From Pandoraea capi (lineage in GTDB: Bacteria; Pseudomonadota; Gammaproteobacteria; Burkholderiales; Burkholderiaceae), in assembly GCF_902459735.1 (NCBI RefSeq), contig NZ_CABPRV010000017.1:1-64000 (forward strand): DNA of 64,000 nt. Direction: 5' to 3'. Below the pieces are notes generated by a model. That model ran no database searches. It was given only the letters and a program-made list of their open reading frames with translations, and was not told the origin of the DNA. How positions within the stretch are numbered: position 1 is the first letter of the stretch; each line of letters opens with the position of its first letter. The translations under genes and the position numbers were made by a program. Shown here in pieces: positions 44,159 through 53,411 of the stretch.

Positions 44159-44491
44159 CGCAACCTCCCTCCGTTGTTTGGTGAATTCGTGTTTGCATGC
44201 TTCGATCCTTATGGGATGGCAGCGATCCGGCTTCGTTTCATCAAGGAATCCTTACGCGTGCTGCATATGCATTGAGAAAATCAATGCGCGGGAACCTGCG
44301 GATGGCGGCGCAATCGCAAAGATAGGGTGTCAAACTGAAAATGGCCGCCATCGGAGAGACCTTCGGCGCGACGTCGCCGCCTATACTGGCAAGGCCGCAC
44401 GCCTCGCGATGTGTCTGCGTTATTCGCATCTCGCTGTTGAACCCGCATCGAACCCGCATCGAACCCCAACATTGGGCGCATGGGAGTGTCT
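44159..44491. other. Divergent gap upstream of ku, with short tandem repeat
   Basis: About 330 bases without a gene, holding the divergent promoters of the glycine-zipper gene and ku. GAACCCGCATC is repeated exactly at 44439-44449 and 44450-44460, followed by a third start GAACCCC. Function unknown. Confidence 0.45.
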
Positions 44492-45490
44492 ATGGCTCGC
44501 GCGATCTGGAAGGGCGCCATCAGCTTTGGTCTGGTGAATGTCCCCGTCACCCTGTTCCCCGCTTCGACGACACACAAACTCGATCTCGACTGGCTCGACA
44601 AGCGGACGATGTCGCCGGTCGGTTACAAACGCGTCAACAAGGAAAATGGCAAGGAAGTGCCCCACGATCAGATCGTGCATGGGTACGAATACGAAAAGGG
44701 TAACTACGTCGTGCTCAGCGACGACGAGATTCGCGCGGCGAATCCGGCAGCGACACAGACCGTCGACATTCTGGCCTTCGTCGATGCGACCGACGTGTCG
44801 TTCATGTATCTCGACACCCCCTACTACCTCGTGCCCGAACGGGGCGGCGCGAAAGCTTATGCGCTGTTGCACGCCGCCCTGATCCGGGCGGGCAAGCTCG
44901 GCATTGCGCGCGTGGTGATGCACACGCGCGCGCATCTGGCCGTGCTCGCCCCCGCTGGCGACGCGCTCGTGCTCGACACGTTGCGATGGCAGGACGAAAT
45001 GCGCGACCCGGCCGAAGTCGGACTCACGAAAGACAAGCTCGGCAAACTCGCGGCACCGGGCGAACGCGAACTGGACATGGCGATCCGGCTCATCGACGAA
45101 ATGTCGGGGCCCTGGCGCCCGGGCGATTATCACGACACGTTTCAGGACGACCTCAAGGCGCTCATCGACCGAAAGATTGCATACGGTCAGACACGCGAAG
45201 TTGCACAGATCGAAGCGAGTGCGCCGAAGCTCGCAAGCAACGGCAATGTGACCGACCTCATGGCGTTGCTCAGACAGAGTCTTGGGACGAAGGGCAAACG
45301 CGAGGCGGTCGCTGTCGACGCCGAGGATGTCGAAGAGAAAACCTCCGCCGCCAAGCCGAAATCCAGAGCCCGGGCATCGCCGGGTAAGACGGCAGCAAAA
45401 AAAGCGGCGAAGAAAGCAGCCAGCGGGAGTCCGGCGAAGGCGACGTCAAAACGTGCCAAGTCCAGCGCCAAGTCTGCGAAATCCAAATGA
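44492..45490 (+). CDS. ku: Non-homologous end joining protein Ku
   Basis: This 332-residue bacterial Ku starts MARAIWKGAISFGLVNVPVTL, the family hallmark, and continues through the Ku core (VLSDDEIRAANPAAT, YLDTPYYLVPE). It ends in a long Lys/Ala/Ser tail of about 55 residues, typical of bacterial Ku tails that bind DNA and LigD. Ku dimers ring double-strand break ends and recruit the ligase. The gene overlaps the region of LigD start (ATGA at 45487-45490), so the pair is an operon. Confidence 0.96.
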   Translation: MARAIWKGAISFGLVNVPVTLFPASTTHKLDLDWLDKRTMSPVGYKRVNKENGKEVPHDQIVHGYEYEKGNYVVLSDDEIRAANPAATQTVDILAFVDATDVSFMYLDTPYYLVPERGGAKAYALLHAALIRAGKLGIARVVMHTRAHLAVLAPAGDALVLDTLRWQDEMRDPAEVGLTKDKLGKLAAPGERELDMAIRLIDEMSGPWRPGDYHDTFQDDLKALIDRKIAYGQTREVAQIEASAPKLASNGNVTDLMALLRQSLGTKGKREAVAVDAEDVEEKTSAAKPKSRARASPGKTAAKKAAKKAASGSPAKATSKRAKSSAKSAKSK

Positions 45491-45507
45491 GCCGGGGGAG
45501 CGCGACC

Positions 45508-48066
45508 ATGCCAAGAGACGCCACCCGCCCCCGCGCATCGGCAACGACAACAACGCCGAAGCGCAGTAAAGCCCTCAATTCCAAGCGCGCCGCCGATCCG
45601 CTGGCCGCCTACGATGCGAAACGCAATTTCTCCGCGACGCCGGAGCCTCGCGGCAAACGTTCGGCGCGCGCGAACGCGTTGCGTTACGTCGTCCAGCGCC
45701 ACAATGCGAGTCATCTGCACTACGACTTCCGCCTTGAACTCGATGGCACGTTGCGATCGTGGGCGCTGCCGAAGCAGCCGAGCCCGGACGTCAGTCGTCC
45801 GCGTCTGGCGGTGCAAGTCGAAGATCACCCCCTTGCCTACGCGGATTTCGAGGGCGACATTCCGGCAGGTAATTACGGCGCCGGGCATGTCGATATCTGG
45901 GACAGCGGCACCTGGACGCCCGATGGCGACGCCGCGCGCGACTATGCGGACGGCAAGCTGTCGTTCACCTTGCATGGCGAGCGCCTGACCGGACACTGGA
46001 CGCTCGTTCGCACCGACAAACCCGCGCGTCAACCGCAGTGGTTGCTGATCCATCGGCATGACGATGCAGCGTCGCCCACCTCCACAAGACCGGCTTCGCC
46101 TGCAAAGCCGAAAATAACGGCGCGCAAGTCATCGGCGCAGCCTCCCGCCGAACTGCGTCCAATGCTCGCGACGCTCGTCGATGCCGCGCCGTCATCCGAC
46201 GGATGGCATGCGGAAATCAAGCTGGACGGCTATCGCGTGCTCATCCGCATTGCGGGAGACGACATTCGTGTCTTCACGCGCTCGGGACAAGACTGGACGC
46301 ATCGCTTCGCGCCAACGGTCAACATGTTGCGAGCCTTGCGAAAACGCGGCATGCCCAATGCATGGCTCGACGGTGAGGCCATCGTCACGAACGAACACGG
46401 CTTGCCGGACTTTCAGGCGCTCCAACGCGCATTCGATGAAAACGCGCAAAGCGACATCGTCACGTACGTCTTCGATCTGCCGTGGTGCAACGGTCAGGAT
46501 TTGCGCGGCAAACCATTGCATGAGCGTCAGGCGATGTTGGCGGCCATCTTCGAAGCGAGTCACGAAACGGATGCGGGGACGGATGCCCAGACTGACGCCG
46601 TCCGTGTGCTGCAACCCGTGTCAGGCGATCTCGAATCGCTCTGGCACAGCGCATGCGAGGCGGGTCTGGAAGGCATCATGGTCAAGCGCAACGACTCGAC
46701 CTACATCGAGGGACGCAGCGACGCGTGGCGCAAGCTCAAGTGTTCCCGGCGTCAGGAGTTCGTGGTGCTGGGATTTACCGAACCGACGGGTACACGCCAG
46801 GGTTTCGGCGCGTTGCTGCTCGGCTATTACGACGACGATGGCAAGACGTTGCGATATGCGGGAAAGGTCGGCACCGGCTTCGATACGAGGGCGCTGAAGC
46901 GCATGCGCGAGCAATTCGCCGCCATCGAGACGCGTGATCCCCCGCTCTCGCCCGCGCCGCGCCCCGGCGGTCCGGCACGGGTGCACTGGCTGCGTCCCAC
47001 GCTGGTCGCCGAAGTCCGCTTCGCCGAGTGGACGCGCGACGCCCACGTGCGACAAGCCTCGTTCGTCGCCATGCGAACCGACAAGCCGGCTAAGGACATC
47101 CGACGGGAAACTCGCCCCCACAGCGCCGCGAACACGACAAAGAAGACACCTTCCATGCCGAAAACCGCGCCATCGAACGTCTCCGGACTCCCCGTGAAGA
47201 TTACCCACGGCGAGCGCGTGATGGACACGCATTCTGGCGTGACCAAGATCGAGCTCGCCGAATATTACGACGCAGTGAGCCGCTGGATGTTGCCGCATCT
47301 CGCGGACCGGCCCGTGGCGGTCCTGCGCGCCCCCGAGGGCATCGGTGGCGAGATGTTCTTCCAGAAGCATGCGGCGAAGACGATAACGGGCGTGCACACG
47401 CTGGATCCGTCGCTCGATCCCGATCACGCGCCGTTGATGCAGATCGACGACGCCAGGGGACTCGTGGGCGCCGCGCAGATGGGGACGGTGGAGTTCCACA
47501 CTTGGAATGCGCGCAGCGATCTGATCGAGCGTCCGGATCGCGTGATCTTCGATCTGGATCCGGGCAAGGGCGTGGCGTTCGAACAGATTGTGGAAGGCGC
47601 GCGACTGATTCGCGGCCTGCTCGACGAACTCGGTCTGGCCGCCTTCGTGAAGACCAGCGGCGGCAAGGGGTTGCATGTCGTAACGCCGTTGGCGCGACGT
47701 CACGAATGGGAGATGGCGAAGGGTTTCGCCGAAGCGGTCGCGAAACACATGGCGCAAGTGTTCCCGGATCGGTTCACCGCGACGATAGGCCCCAGGCATC
47801 GCGTGGGGAAGTGCTTCATCGACTATCTCCGCAACTACCGTGGCGCAACGACGGTCTGCGCCTACTCCGCCCGCGCCCGAGAAGGCATGGCCGTCTCGAT
47901 GCCGGTGAAATGGGAGGAATTATCCGAATTGTCAGGCGCCGACGCATGGAATGTGCGCAACGCTATGACGCACCTGAATGCCTTGAAAGAAGACCCGTGG
48001 TCCGGCTACGAGACGGCCTCGCAACAGCGGGTGACGAAGGCCATGCTGGATAGGTTAGGGGATTGA
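45508..48066 (+). CDS. ligD: Multifunctional NHEJ ligase LigD (PE-LIG-POL)
   Basis: From ATG 45508 (GGGGGAG seven bases upstream; an ATG at 45487 overlapping ku is the alternative) the protein has 852 residues. Order of domains: 3'-phosphoesterase at about 55-185 (HLHYDFRLELDG, DHPLAYADFEG, GNYGAGHVDIWD); ATP-dependent ligase at about 215-525 with nucleotidyl Lys238 in AEIKLDGYR; and archaeo-eukaryotic primase-like polymerase at about 560-850 (FDLDPGKG acid pair, SGGKGLHV). It processes and seals breaks held by Ku. The order matches Pseudomonas LigD rather than the mycobacterial POL-PE-LIG. Confidence 0.95.
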   Translation: MPRDATRPRASATTTTPKRSKALNSKRAADPLAAYDAKRNFSATPEPRGKRSARANALRYVVQRHNASHLHYDFRLELDGTLRSWALPKQPSPDVSRPRLAVQVEDHPLAYADFEGDIPAGNYGAGHVDIWDSGTWTPDGDAARDYADGKLSFTLHGERLTGHWTLVRTDKPARQPQWLLIHRHDDAASPTSTRPASPAKPKITARKSSAQPPAELRPMLATLVDAAPSSDGWHAEIKLDGYRVLIRIAGDDIRVFTRSGQDWTHRFAPTVNMLRALRKRGMPNAWLDGEAIVTNEHGLPDFQALQRAFDENAQSDIVTYVFDLPWCNGQDLRGKPLHERQAMLAAIFEASHETDAGTDAQTDAVRVLQPVSGDLESLWHSACEAGLEGIMVKRNDSTYIEGRSDAWRKLKCSRRQEFVVLGFTEPTGTRQGFGALLLGYYDDDGKTLRYAGKVGTGFDTRALKRMREQFAAIETRDPPLSPAPRPGGPARVHWLRPTLVAEVRFAEWTRDAHVRQASFVAMRTDKPAKDIRRETRPHSAANTTKKTPSMPKTAPSNVSGLPVKITHGERVMDTHSGVTKIELAEYYDAVSRWMLPHLADRPVAVLRAPEGIGGEMFFQKHAAKTITGVHTLDPSLDPDHAPLMQIDDARGLVGAAQMGTVEFHTWNARSDLIERPDRVIFDLDPGKGVAFEQIVEGARLIRGLLDELGLAAFVKTSGGKGLHVVTPLARRHEWEMAKGFAEAVAKHMAQVFPDRFTATIGPRHRVGKCFIDYLRNYRGATTVCAYSARAREGMAVSMPVKWEELSELSGADAWNVRNAMTHLNALKEDPWSGYETASQQRVTKAMLDRLGD

Positions 48067-48068
48067 TA

Positions 48069-49043
48069 CTACCCCCGCGTCGCCCCCACATCCCCGTCCT
48101 GTAACCAGCGCCGTTTGTCGCGCAATGGCGCTTCGCCGAAGACGCGGGCGTATTCGCGGCTGAATTGCGAGGCGCTCTCGTAGCCCACCGCCTGCGCCGC
48201 CGCAGCCACCGCAATATCCGCGACGAAAATCAGTCGGCGCGCTTCCTGCAACCGCAACTGCTTCTGATACTGCAATGGGCTCATCGCCGTCACCAGTTTG
48301 AAATGGTGATGCAACGAAGACACGCTCATGTGCACTTCCTGCGCCAACGCCTCCACCCGCAACGGCTGCGCATAGTGGTCGCGCAACCAGCGCACGGCAT
48401 TCGCGATGCGGTTCATCTGGCTGTCCTGCAATGCCATCTGACGCAGCAACACGCCCTGCCCGTTCATCAACAACCGATAGATGATCTCGCGCTTGATCAT
48501 CGGCGCAAGAATCGGAATGTCGCGCGGCGTTTCCAGCAATCGCAACAGCCGCAACACCGCGTCGAGCAACGCCGCATCCAGTCGATTGACGTACAACCCT
48601 CGCCCGCACGGCGCGGGTGCCGGGGGCGGCAGATGTTCGTCGCCGATGAGCGAGGTCACGTCTTCGGCGACCAGATTGAGACGCATGCCCAGATACGGCG
48701 ACTGTTCGCTCGCCCCGGACACCTGCGCCACAACAGGCAGATGTACCGACGACACCATGTAATGCATCGGATCGTAGGCGTAATGCGCCTCGCCGATCTG
48801 CAAGCGCTTCTCGCCCTGCGCAATCACCGCGAACGCAGGTTGCTGCAATGCCGGACGCGGCCCCCCGGGGTGCAACACACGATGCACGAGCAAGCCCTCG
48901 ACCGCCGTCGGCGACGTGCCCTCCAGACCGTGCGTCGCACGTTCGAGCAATTGCACCAGCTCGGCGCGCGCCGCGTGCGACGGGTCGTCGGAAAACTCAC
49001 GCGGCGGCGGCGCCTCGCGAGGCGATGTTTTAACAAGATGCAT
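48069..49043 (-). CDS. AraC-family regulator (AraC_N type)
   Basis: This 324-residue protein, starting at ATG 49043 with GAGGA upstream, has the AraC_N cupin-like domain (LVHRVLHPGGPRPALQQPAFAVIAQG in parts) and the C-terminal double helix-turn-helix (RVEALAQEVHMSVSSLHHHFK and AVAAAAQAVGYESASQFSREYAR). The YqhC-like subgroup often regulates a neighbouring oxidoreductase. Here the aldo/keto reductase at 49461 is divergent and is the likely target. It is convergent with ligD. Confidence 0.9.
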   Translation of the reverse strand: MHLVKTSPREAPPPREFSDDPSHAARAELVQLLERATHGLEGTSPTAVEGLLVHRVLHPGGPRPALQQPAFAVIAQGEKRLQIGEAHYAYDPMHYMVSSVHLPVVAQVSGASEQSPYLGMRLNLVAEDVTSLIGDEHLPPPAPAPCGRGLYVNRLDAALLDAVLRLLRLLETPRDIPILAPMIKREIIYRLLMNGQGVLLRQMALQDSQMNRIANAVRWLRDHYAQPLRVEALAQEVHMSVSSLHHHFKLVTAMSPLQYQKQLRLQEARRLIFVADIAVAAAAQAVGYESASQFSREYARVFGEAPLRDKRRWLQDGDVGATRG

Positions 49044-49460
49044 GACGGTGTCCTCGATCCGCACCGGTTACCGACGCCGCATTGCGACATCCCGGCCTAC
49101 ATTCGCGACAGCATACGCCTGCCGGAAAAAATTGCCCGATTCTCCGGCCCCACATTGACACGATCAGGCAGAAATTTCGGACGATTCGGCAAGTTCTGCT
49201 CGCCGACCCCGTCATCAGGTCGTCTCACGTCGACAGGCGTCTGTCACCTTCCCGCCATGTTCGGCAACGCTTTGCCGGGGTACGAGGCCGCAAGACGCCG
49301 ACGTCCCGACGCCCCCCTTGCAGAATCAGGCAGGAAATGTGCAGGAACGGGTACTGCTTGCCTGATGCCCCGCGACGCATAATGCCTCCCATCCCGTGCA
49401 TGCCGTCACCTTCCTTTGGCGGCCACCTGCGACGGGCGGCAATTTCAATGGAGCGATGCC
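49044..49460. promoter_or_regulatory. AraC / aldo-keto reductase divergent promoter region
   Basis: A 417-base gap without a gene. ATCAGGCAGAAAT (49163-49175) and ATCAGGCAGGAAAT (49325-49338) are near-identical direct repeats 162 bases apart and could be AraC-type half-sites. No inverted repeat longer than about eight bases stood out. Confidence 0.4.
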
Positions 49461-50510
49461 ATGCGACAACGCAAACTCGGCAACACCGGCCTCTTCGTCT
49501 CGGAACTGTGCCTCGGCACGATGACCTTCGGCGGACAAGGCGACATGTGGAGCAAGATCGGCCAATTGCAGCAGAACGATGTCGACGCCCTCGTCGGCCG
49601 CGCGCTCGACGCAGGCATCAATTTCATCGACACCGCCGACGTCTACTCGGAAGGCCAGTCGGAAACCCTCACCGGTCAGGCGCTGCGCAACCTCAAGGTG
49701 CCGCGCGACAGCGTCGTCGTCGCCACGAAGGTGTTCGGCGTGACCGGCGCACAAGGCAGCAACTCGCGCGGCCTGTCGCGCTATCACATCATGGACGGCA
49801 TCAAGGCCAGCCTCAAGCGCCTGCAACTCGATCACATCGATCTGTATCAGGTGCACGGCTTCGACCCGGTCACGCCCATCGAAGAAACGCTCAGCGCGCT
49901 CGATACGCTGGTGCGTCAGGGCCACGTGCGTTACATCGGCGTGTCGAACTGGGCCGCATGGCAGATTGCCAAGGCGCAGGGGATTTCGGCACGGCTGAAC
50001 CTCGCGAGCTTCGCCTCGCTTCAGGCGTACTACACCGTTGCCGGACGCGATCTCGAACGCGAAATCGTCCCGATGCTGCGCAGCGAAAACGTGGGCTTGA
50101 TGGTGTGGAGCCCGCTCGCCGGCGGTCTGCTCTCGGGCAAGTACACGCGTGAAGGTCAGGCCGAAGCCGGTGCACGCCGTCAGAGCTTCGACTTCCCGCC
50201 GGTGAACGTGGATCGCGCCTACGATGTGATCGATGTCATGCGCGGCATCGCCGCCGAGAAGGGCGTGTCCGTCGCGCAGATCGCACTCGCCTGGCTGCTC
50301 GCCCAGCCGGTCGTCTCGACGGTCATCATCGGCGCCAAGCGTGCCGATCAGCTCGACGACAACATTGCCGCCACGCGCGTCACGCTGACCGAGCGCGAAC
50401 TCACGGCCATCAATGCCGCCAGCGCACTGCCGAGCGAGTACCCCGGCTGGATGCTCTCGCGTCAGGGCGACCCGCGTCGCGCGCAACTCGCCGAAGCCGG
50501 TCTGCTGTAA
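49461..50510 (+). CDS. Aldo/keto reductase
   Basis: This 349-residue TIM-barrel reductase has the family tetrad region: FIDTADVYSEG (Asp and Tyr), VVVATKVFG (Lys) and LYQVHGFDP (His). NADPH-binding elements appear in the C-terminal GAKRADQLDDNI. It should reduce aldehydes or ketones in the cytoplasm. The divergent AraC regulator of YqhC type suggests induction by reactive aldehydes. A strong terminator follows. Confidence 0.92.
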   Translation: MRQRKLGNTGLFVSELCLGTMTFGGQGDMWSKIGQLQQNDVDALVGRALDAGINFIDTADVYSEGQSETLTGQALRNLKVPRDSVVVATKVFGVTGAQGSNSRGLSRYHIMDGIKASLKRLQLDHIDLYQVHGFDPVTPIEETLSALDTLVRQGHVRYIGVSNWAAWQIAKAQGISARLNLASFASLQAYYTVAGRDLEREIVPMLRSENVGLMVWSPLAGGLLSGKYTREGQAEAGARRQSFDFPPVNVDRAYDVIDVMRGIAAEKGVSVAQIALAWLLAQPVVSTVIIGAKRADQLDDNIAATRVTLTERELTAINAASALPSEYPGWMLSRQGDPRRAQLAEAGLL

Positions 50511-50530
50511 TCGACGGGGCGGTCCAAACG

Positions 50531-50567
50531 CAAGACGGCGCACCTTCTGCGGTGCGCCGTTTTGCTT
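50531..50567. terminator. Bidirectional rho-independent terminator
   Basis: ACGGCGCACC (50535-50544) and GGTGCGCCGT (50551-50560) form a perfect 10-bp stem with a 6-base loop, followed by TTTTGCTTT and preceded by an A-containing stretch. It lies between the convergent aldo/keto reductase and porin genes and can serve both. Confidence 0.88.
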
Positions 50568-50593
50568 TGACATCGGAGATCGAGCGGCGGACG

Positions 50594-51736
50594 TCAGAAC
50601 GTATGACGCATGCCCACGTTCACGCCCAACTGACTCGTGCCCGCCGTGGGCGATCCGCCCGCACCGCCGGAACTGACCGAGTACGCCGCGTGCTCGCTGT
50701 TGCCCAACCAGGCGACCTGCGTGTACACCGCCGTGCGCTTCGAGAGGAAGTACGTCCCGCGCAGCGTCGCCATCGTCGCCCGCGCGTTCTGGCGCGCATT
50801 GAGCATGCGGAAGACTTCGCCGTCCACCGCGAACGTCGGCGTGAACTGATACAGGCCGCCGATGTAGAACATGTCGGAATTCACATCCGCGACAGCCGCG
50901 GACGCCGTCTGCACGCGACGCCCCAACCAGCCCGCGCCCGCCTTCCAGTTACCGCCCTTCACGTAGCCGTTCAACTGCCAGCGCGTGTCCTTGTCGGACG
51001 AACTCGTGAGCGGCACGGCCGCCGCACCGTTGAAGAAGCTCGCGGCCGCGCCAGCGCCGCCGCGTTGCTCGTCCCACGCACCTGCCACACCGAACCACGC
51101 CGTGTCGTACTTCAGCATGGCGGAGACCTGACGGCAGGCCGTCATCTGCCCCGGGGTCTGGCCCGCGCAGGTGCCTTGTCCGGGCGAGTTGCCGGTGCCG
51201 CCGCCGTCGCGCCCGAACGAGTACGTCGCGCCCACGGTCAGGCCGTGAAACACGCCCTTGTACGCGACCGTATTATCGCTGCGCGCGTTGGGGATGTAGT
51301 TGTCGAGTGAGCCGCTGCCATAGAGATCCGGGCCGAGAATGTCTGCGTCCGTCATCACCCAGAACGTCATCGAATACTGACGCCCCAACGACAGCGTGCC
51401 GTACTGATTCGACAGCCCGACCCACGCCTGACGCCCGAACAGACGGCCGCCCTGATTCAGATCGCCCGCCCGCACGTTGAAGCCGTTCTCGAGCATGAAC
51501 AGTGCGTGCAGACCGCCGCCGAGATCTTCGTCGCCGCGCAGACCCCAGCGCGACGGCAACGATCCGGTATTGGCCGGCATGCGAACGAGCGAGCTGTTGT
51601 TGGCGCCCGCGTGCGAGATGTATTCGATGCCGGTGTCGAGAATGCCGTAGAGCGTCACGCTCTGGGCCGAGGCGGAAGTGGTGGCCAATGCGAGGCCGGC
51701 AGCCAGCGCGAGCGCAGGCAGTCCCTTGTGGATCAC
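50594..51736 (-). CDS. Outer-membrane porin (Burkholderia OmpC-like)
   Basis: This 380-residue protein has a signal peptide (MIHKGLPALALAAGLALATTSASA, cleavage before QSVTLYG) and the Gram-negative porin pattern: QSVTLYGILDTGIEY, SRWGLRGDEDLGGGLHALFMLE, GRQAWVGLSNQYGTLSLGRQ and a C-terminal phenylalanine (MRHTF) for beta-barrel assembly. It should form a trimeric general or anion-selective channel. It is the last gene of the minus-strand aromatic cluster and may admit its substrate. Confidence 0.94.
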   Translation of the reverse strand: MIHKGLPALALAAGLALATTSASAQSVTLYGILDTGIEYISHAGANNSSLVRMPANTGSLPSRWGLRGDEDLGGGLHALFMLENGFNVRAGDLNQGGRLFGRQAWVGLSNQYGTLSLGRQYSMTFWVMTDADILGPDLYGSGSLDNYIPNARSDNTVAYKGVFHGLTVGATYSFGRDGGGTGNSPGQGTCAGQTPGQMTACRQVSAMLKYDTAWFGVAGAWDEQRGGAGAAASFFNGAAAVPLTSSSDKDTRWQLNGYVKGGNWKAGAGWLGRRVQTASAAVADVNSDMFYIGGLYQFTPTFAVDGEVFRMLNARQNARATMATLRGTYFLSKRTAVYTQVAWLGNSEHAAYSVSSGGAGGSPTAGTSQLGVNVGMRHTF

Positions 51737-51913
51737 GGTGATGTCTCCTGGATACGTGTGGTGGCCTGACCTGTACCGGTCAGTTTGCAGCGCCGCCGCA
51801 CGGCCGTCGGGGGACGGTCCATGCAGCGGGAACTTCTCCTGGACGAAGGCTTGCCGATCAGGTTGCCAAATGCGGCGCTTCGACAGCTTCGTCCTGAACC
51901 GTTGTCAGACGTG

Positions 51914-53254
51914 TCAGACGGTCCCTGCCGCCGGGTTCGCCGTCGATGCGGCAGACGACGCGCCGCGTCCCACGCGACGACGCATCACCAGCATCAGCCC
52001 CGCCGCGAGAAACGCAGGGATGGCGACGATCTGAAAGGCCTGCGCCGTGCTCGCCGCCGTGGCGATCAGCACACCGCCGAGGCTCGATCCGAGGATGGAA
52101 CCCAGACGTCCCACGCCCAGCGCCCACGCCACACCGGTCGCCCGCGAGGGCGTCGGGTAGTACGCTGCCGTCAGCGCATTGGCGCCGGTCTGCGAACCCG
52201 CCACGCCGAAGCCCGCCAGGAAGACGACCGCCATCAGCCAGCCCGCCTGATGCGTTACCGAACCGAGCACGCACAGTGCGATGCCCGCCATCACGTAGGA
52301 CGCTGCCAGCACGCGGTACGGACTCGTGCGATCCATCGCGAAACCGATCATCACCGCGCCAACCGTGCCGCCGAGCGGCAGCATTGCGCCGATACGTGCG
52401 GCCTCCGCCAGCGTGTATCCCGAGTCCTTCACGATCAGCGGCAGCCAGCTCGTGAGCAGGTAGAACGCGCACAGGGTGCAGAAGTACGTCGCCCACAGCA
52501 GCAGCGTGCCCACGACGTAACGACGTGCGAACAAGCCGCCGACTGCCGAATTGACGGCGCCGGCGGGCGTCACTTCGGGATCGATGCGCGTAACTTGCGG
52601 ATCGATGTGACGCGCAATCGCCAGCAACTGGTCCGCCCGGTCGCCGCGCGCCGCGAGATAACGCATCGACTCCGGCAACCAGCGCATCAACACCGGCACG
52701 ACGAGCAGCGGCACGACACCGCCGGCGATCAGCACACCCCGCCAGCCGATATGCGGCAGCGTCTGCGCCACGATCTCGCCGCCGATGGCGAAGCCCAGCG
52801 TGAAGCCGCAGAACGTCGCCGTCACCAGCAGCGAGCGCATGCGCTCGGCACAGTATTCGGAGCTCAGCGTGATGGCGTTGGGCATTGCGCCGCCCAGTCC
52901 GATCCCGGTGAGGAAGCGCATGACGGCCAGTTCGGTCGGGCTATGCACGAAGGCCGACGCAACGCTGCCGAGCGCGAACAGGACCACCGAGAGAATCAGC
53001 ACGCGCTTGCGGCCGATACGATCGGCGAGCGGGCCGAAGATGAAGCAACCGAGCATCAGCCCGCCCAGCCCGGCGCCGAACACGGTGCCGAGGCTCGTGG
53101 TGGCCATCGCCCATTCGCTGCGGATGGCCGGTGCGAGATAACCGATGGCAGCGGTATCGAAGCCGTCCAGCGTGACGATCAGAAAGCACAGGGCGATCAC
53201 ACGCCATTGAAACGGCGTGATGCCCCTGCGGTTCATCAAAGCGGATATTTCCAT
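51914..53254 (-). CDS. Aromatic acid:H+ symporter (MFS, AAHS family)
   Basis: This 446-residue transporter starts at 53254 after AGGAG (MEISALMNRRGITPFQW). The AAHS signatures are DGFDTAAIGYLAPAI and GPLADRIGRKRVLILS. It resembles the transporter of the gentisate cluster over most of its length. Gene order with an extradiol dioxygenase and an aldolase-like protein upstream on the same strand suggests uptake of a further aromatic acid, such as a phthalate- or hydroxybenzoate-type compound. Confidence 0.92.
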   Translation of the reverse strand: MEISALMNRRGITPFQWRVIALCFLIVTLDGFDTAAIGYLAPAIRSEWAMATTSLGTVFGAGLGGLMLGCFIFGPLADRIGRKRVLILSVVLFALGSVASAFVHSPTELAVMRFLTGIGLGGAMPNAITLSSEYCAERMRSLLVTATFCGFTLGFAIGGEIVAQTLPHIGWRGVLIAGGVVPLLVVPVLMRWLPESMRYLAARGDRADQLLAIARHIDPQVTRIDPEVTPAGAVNSAVGGLFARRYVVGTLLLWATYFCTLCAFYLLTSWLPLIVKDSGYTLAEAARIGAMLPLGGTVGAVMIGFAMDRTSPYRVLAASYVMAGIALCVLGSVTHQAGWLMAVVFLAGFGVAGSQTGANALTAAYYPTPSRATGVAWALGVGRLGSILGSSLGGVLIATAASTAQAFQIVAIPAFLAAGLMLVMRRRVGRGASSAASTANPAAGTV

Positions 53255-53411
53255 GTCTGTCTCCTGTGCGGCGACTGCCGCAGGCTGAGCGGCGGGTGTG
53301 GCGTCTGTTTTTGTCTGTGACGCTCTTTGTCGTGCTACGTCGTGCGATGTGGCGCAATGCCTTTCCATCGCGCGTCGCAATGTCACCCGCCGCCGGTTGG
53401 GGGCGATTACG

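Noticed and set aside
44439-44467. GAACCCGCATC tandem repeat as a CRISPR or iteron array
   Set aside because: Only two adjacent 11-base units with no spacers; too short for either.
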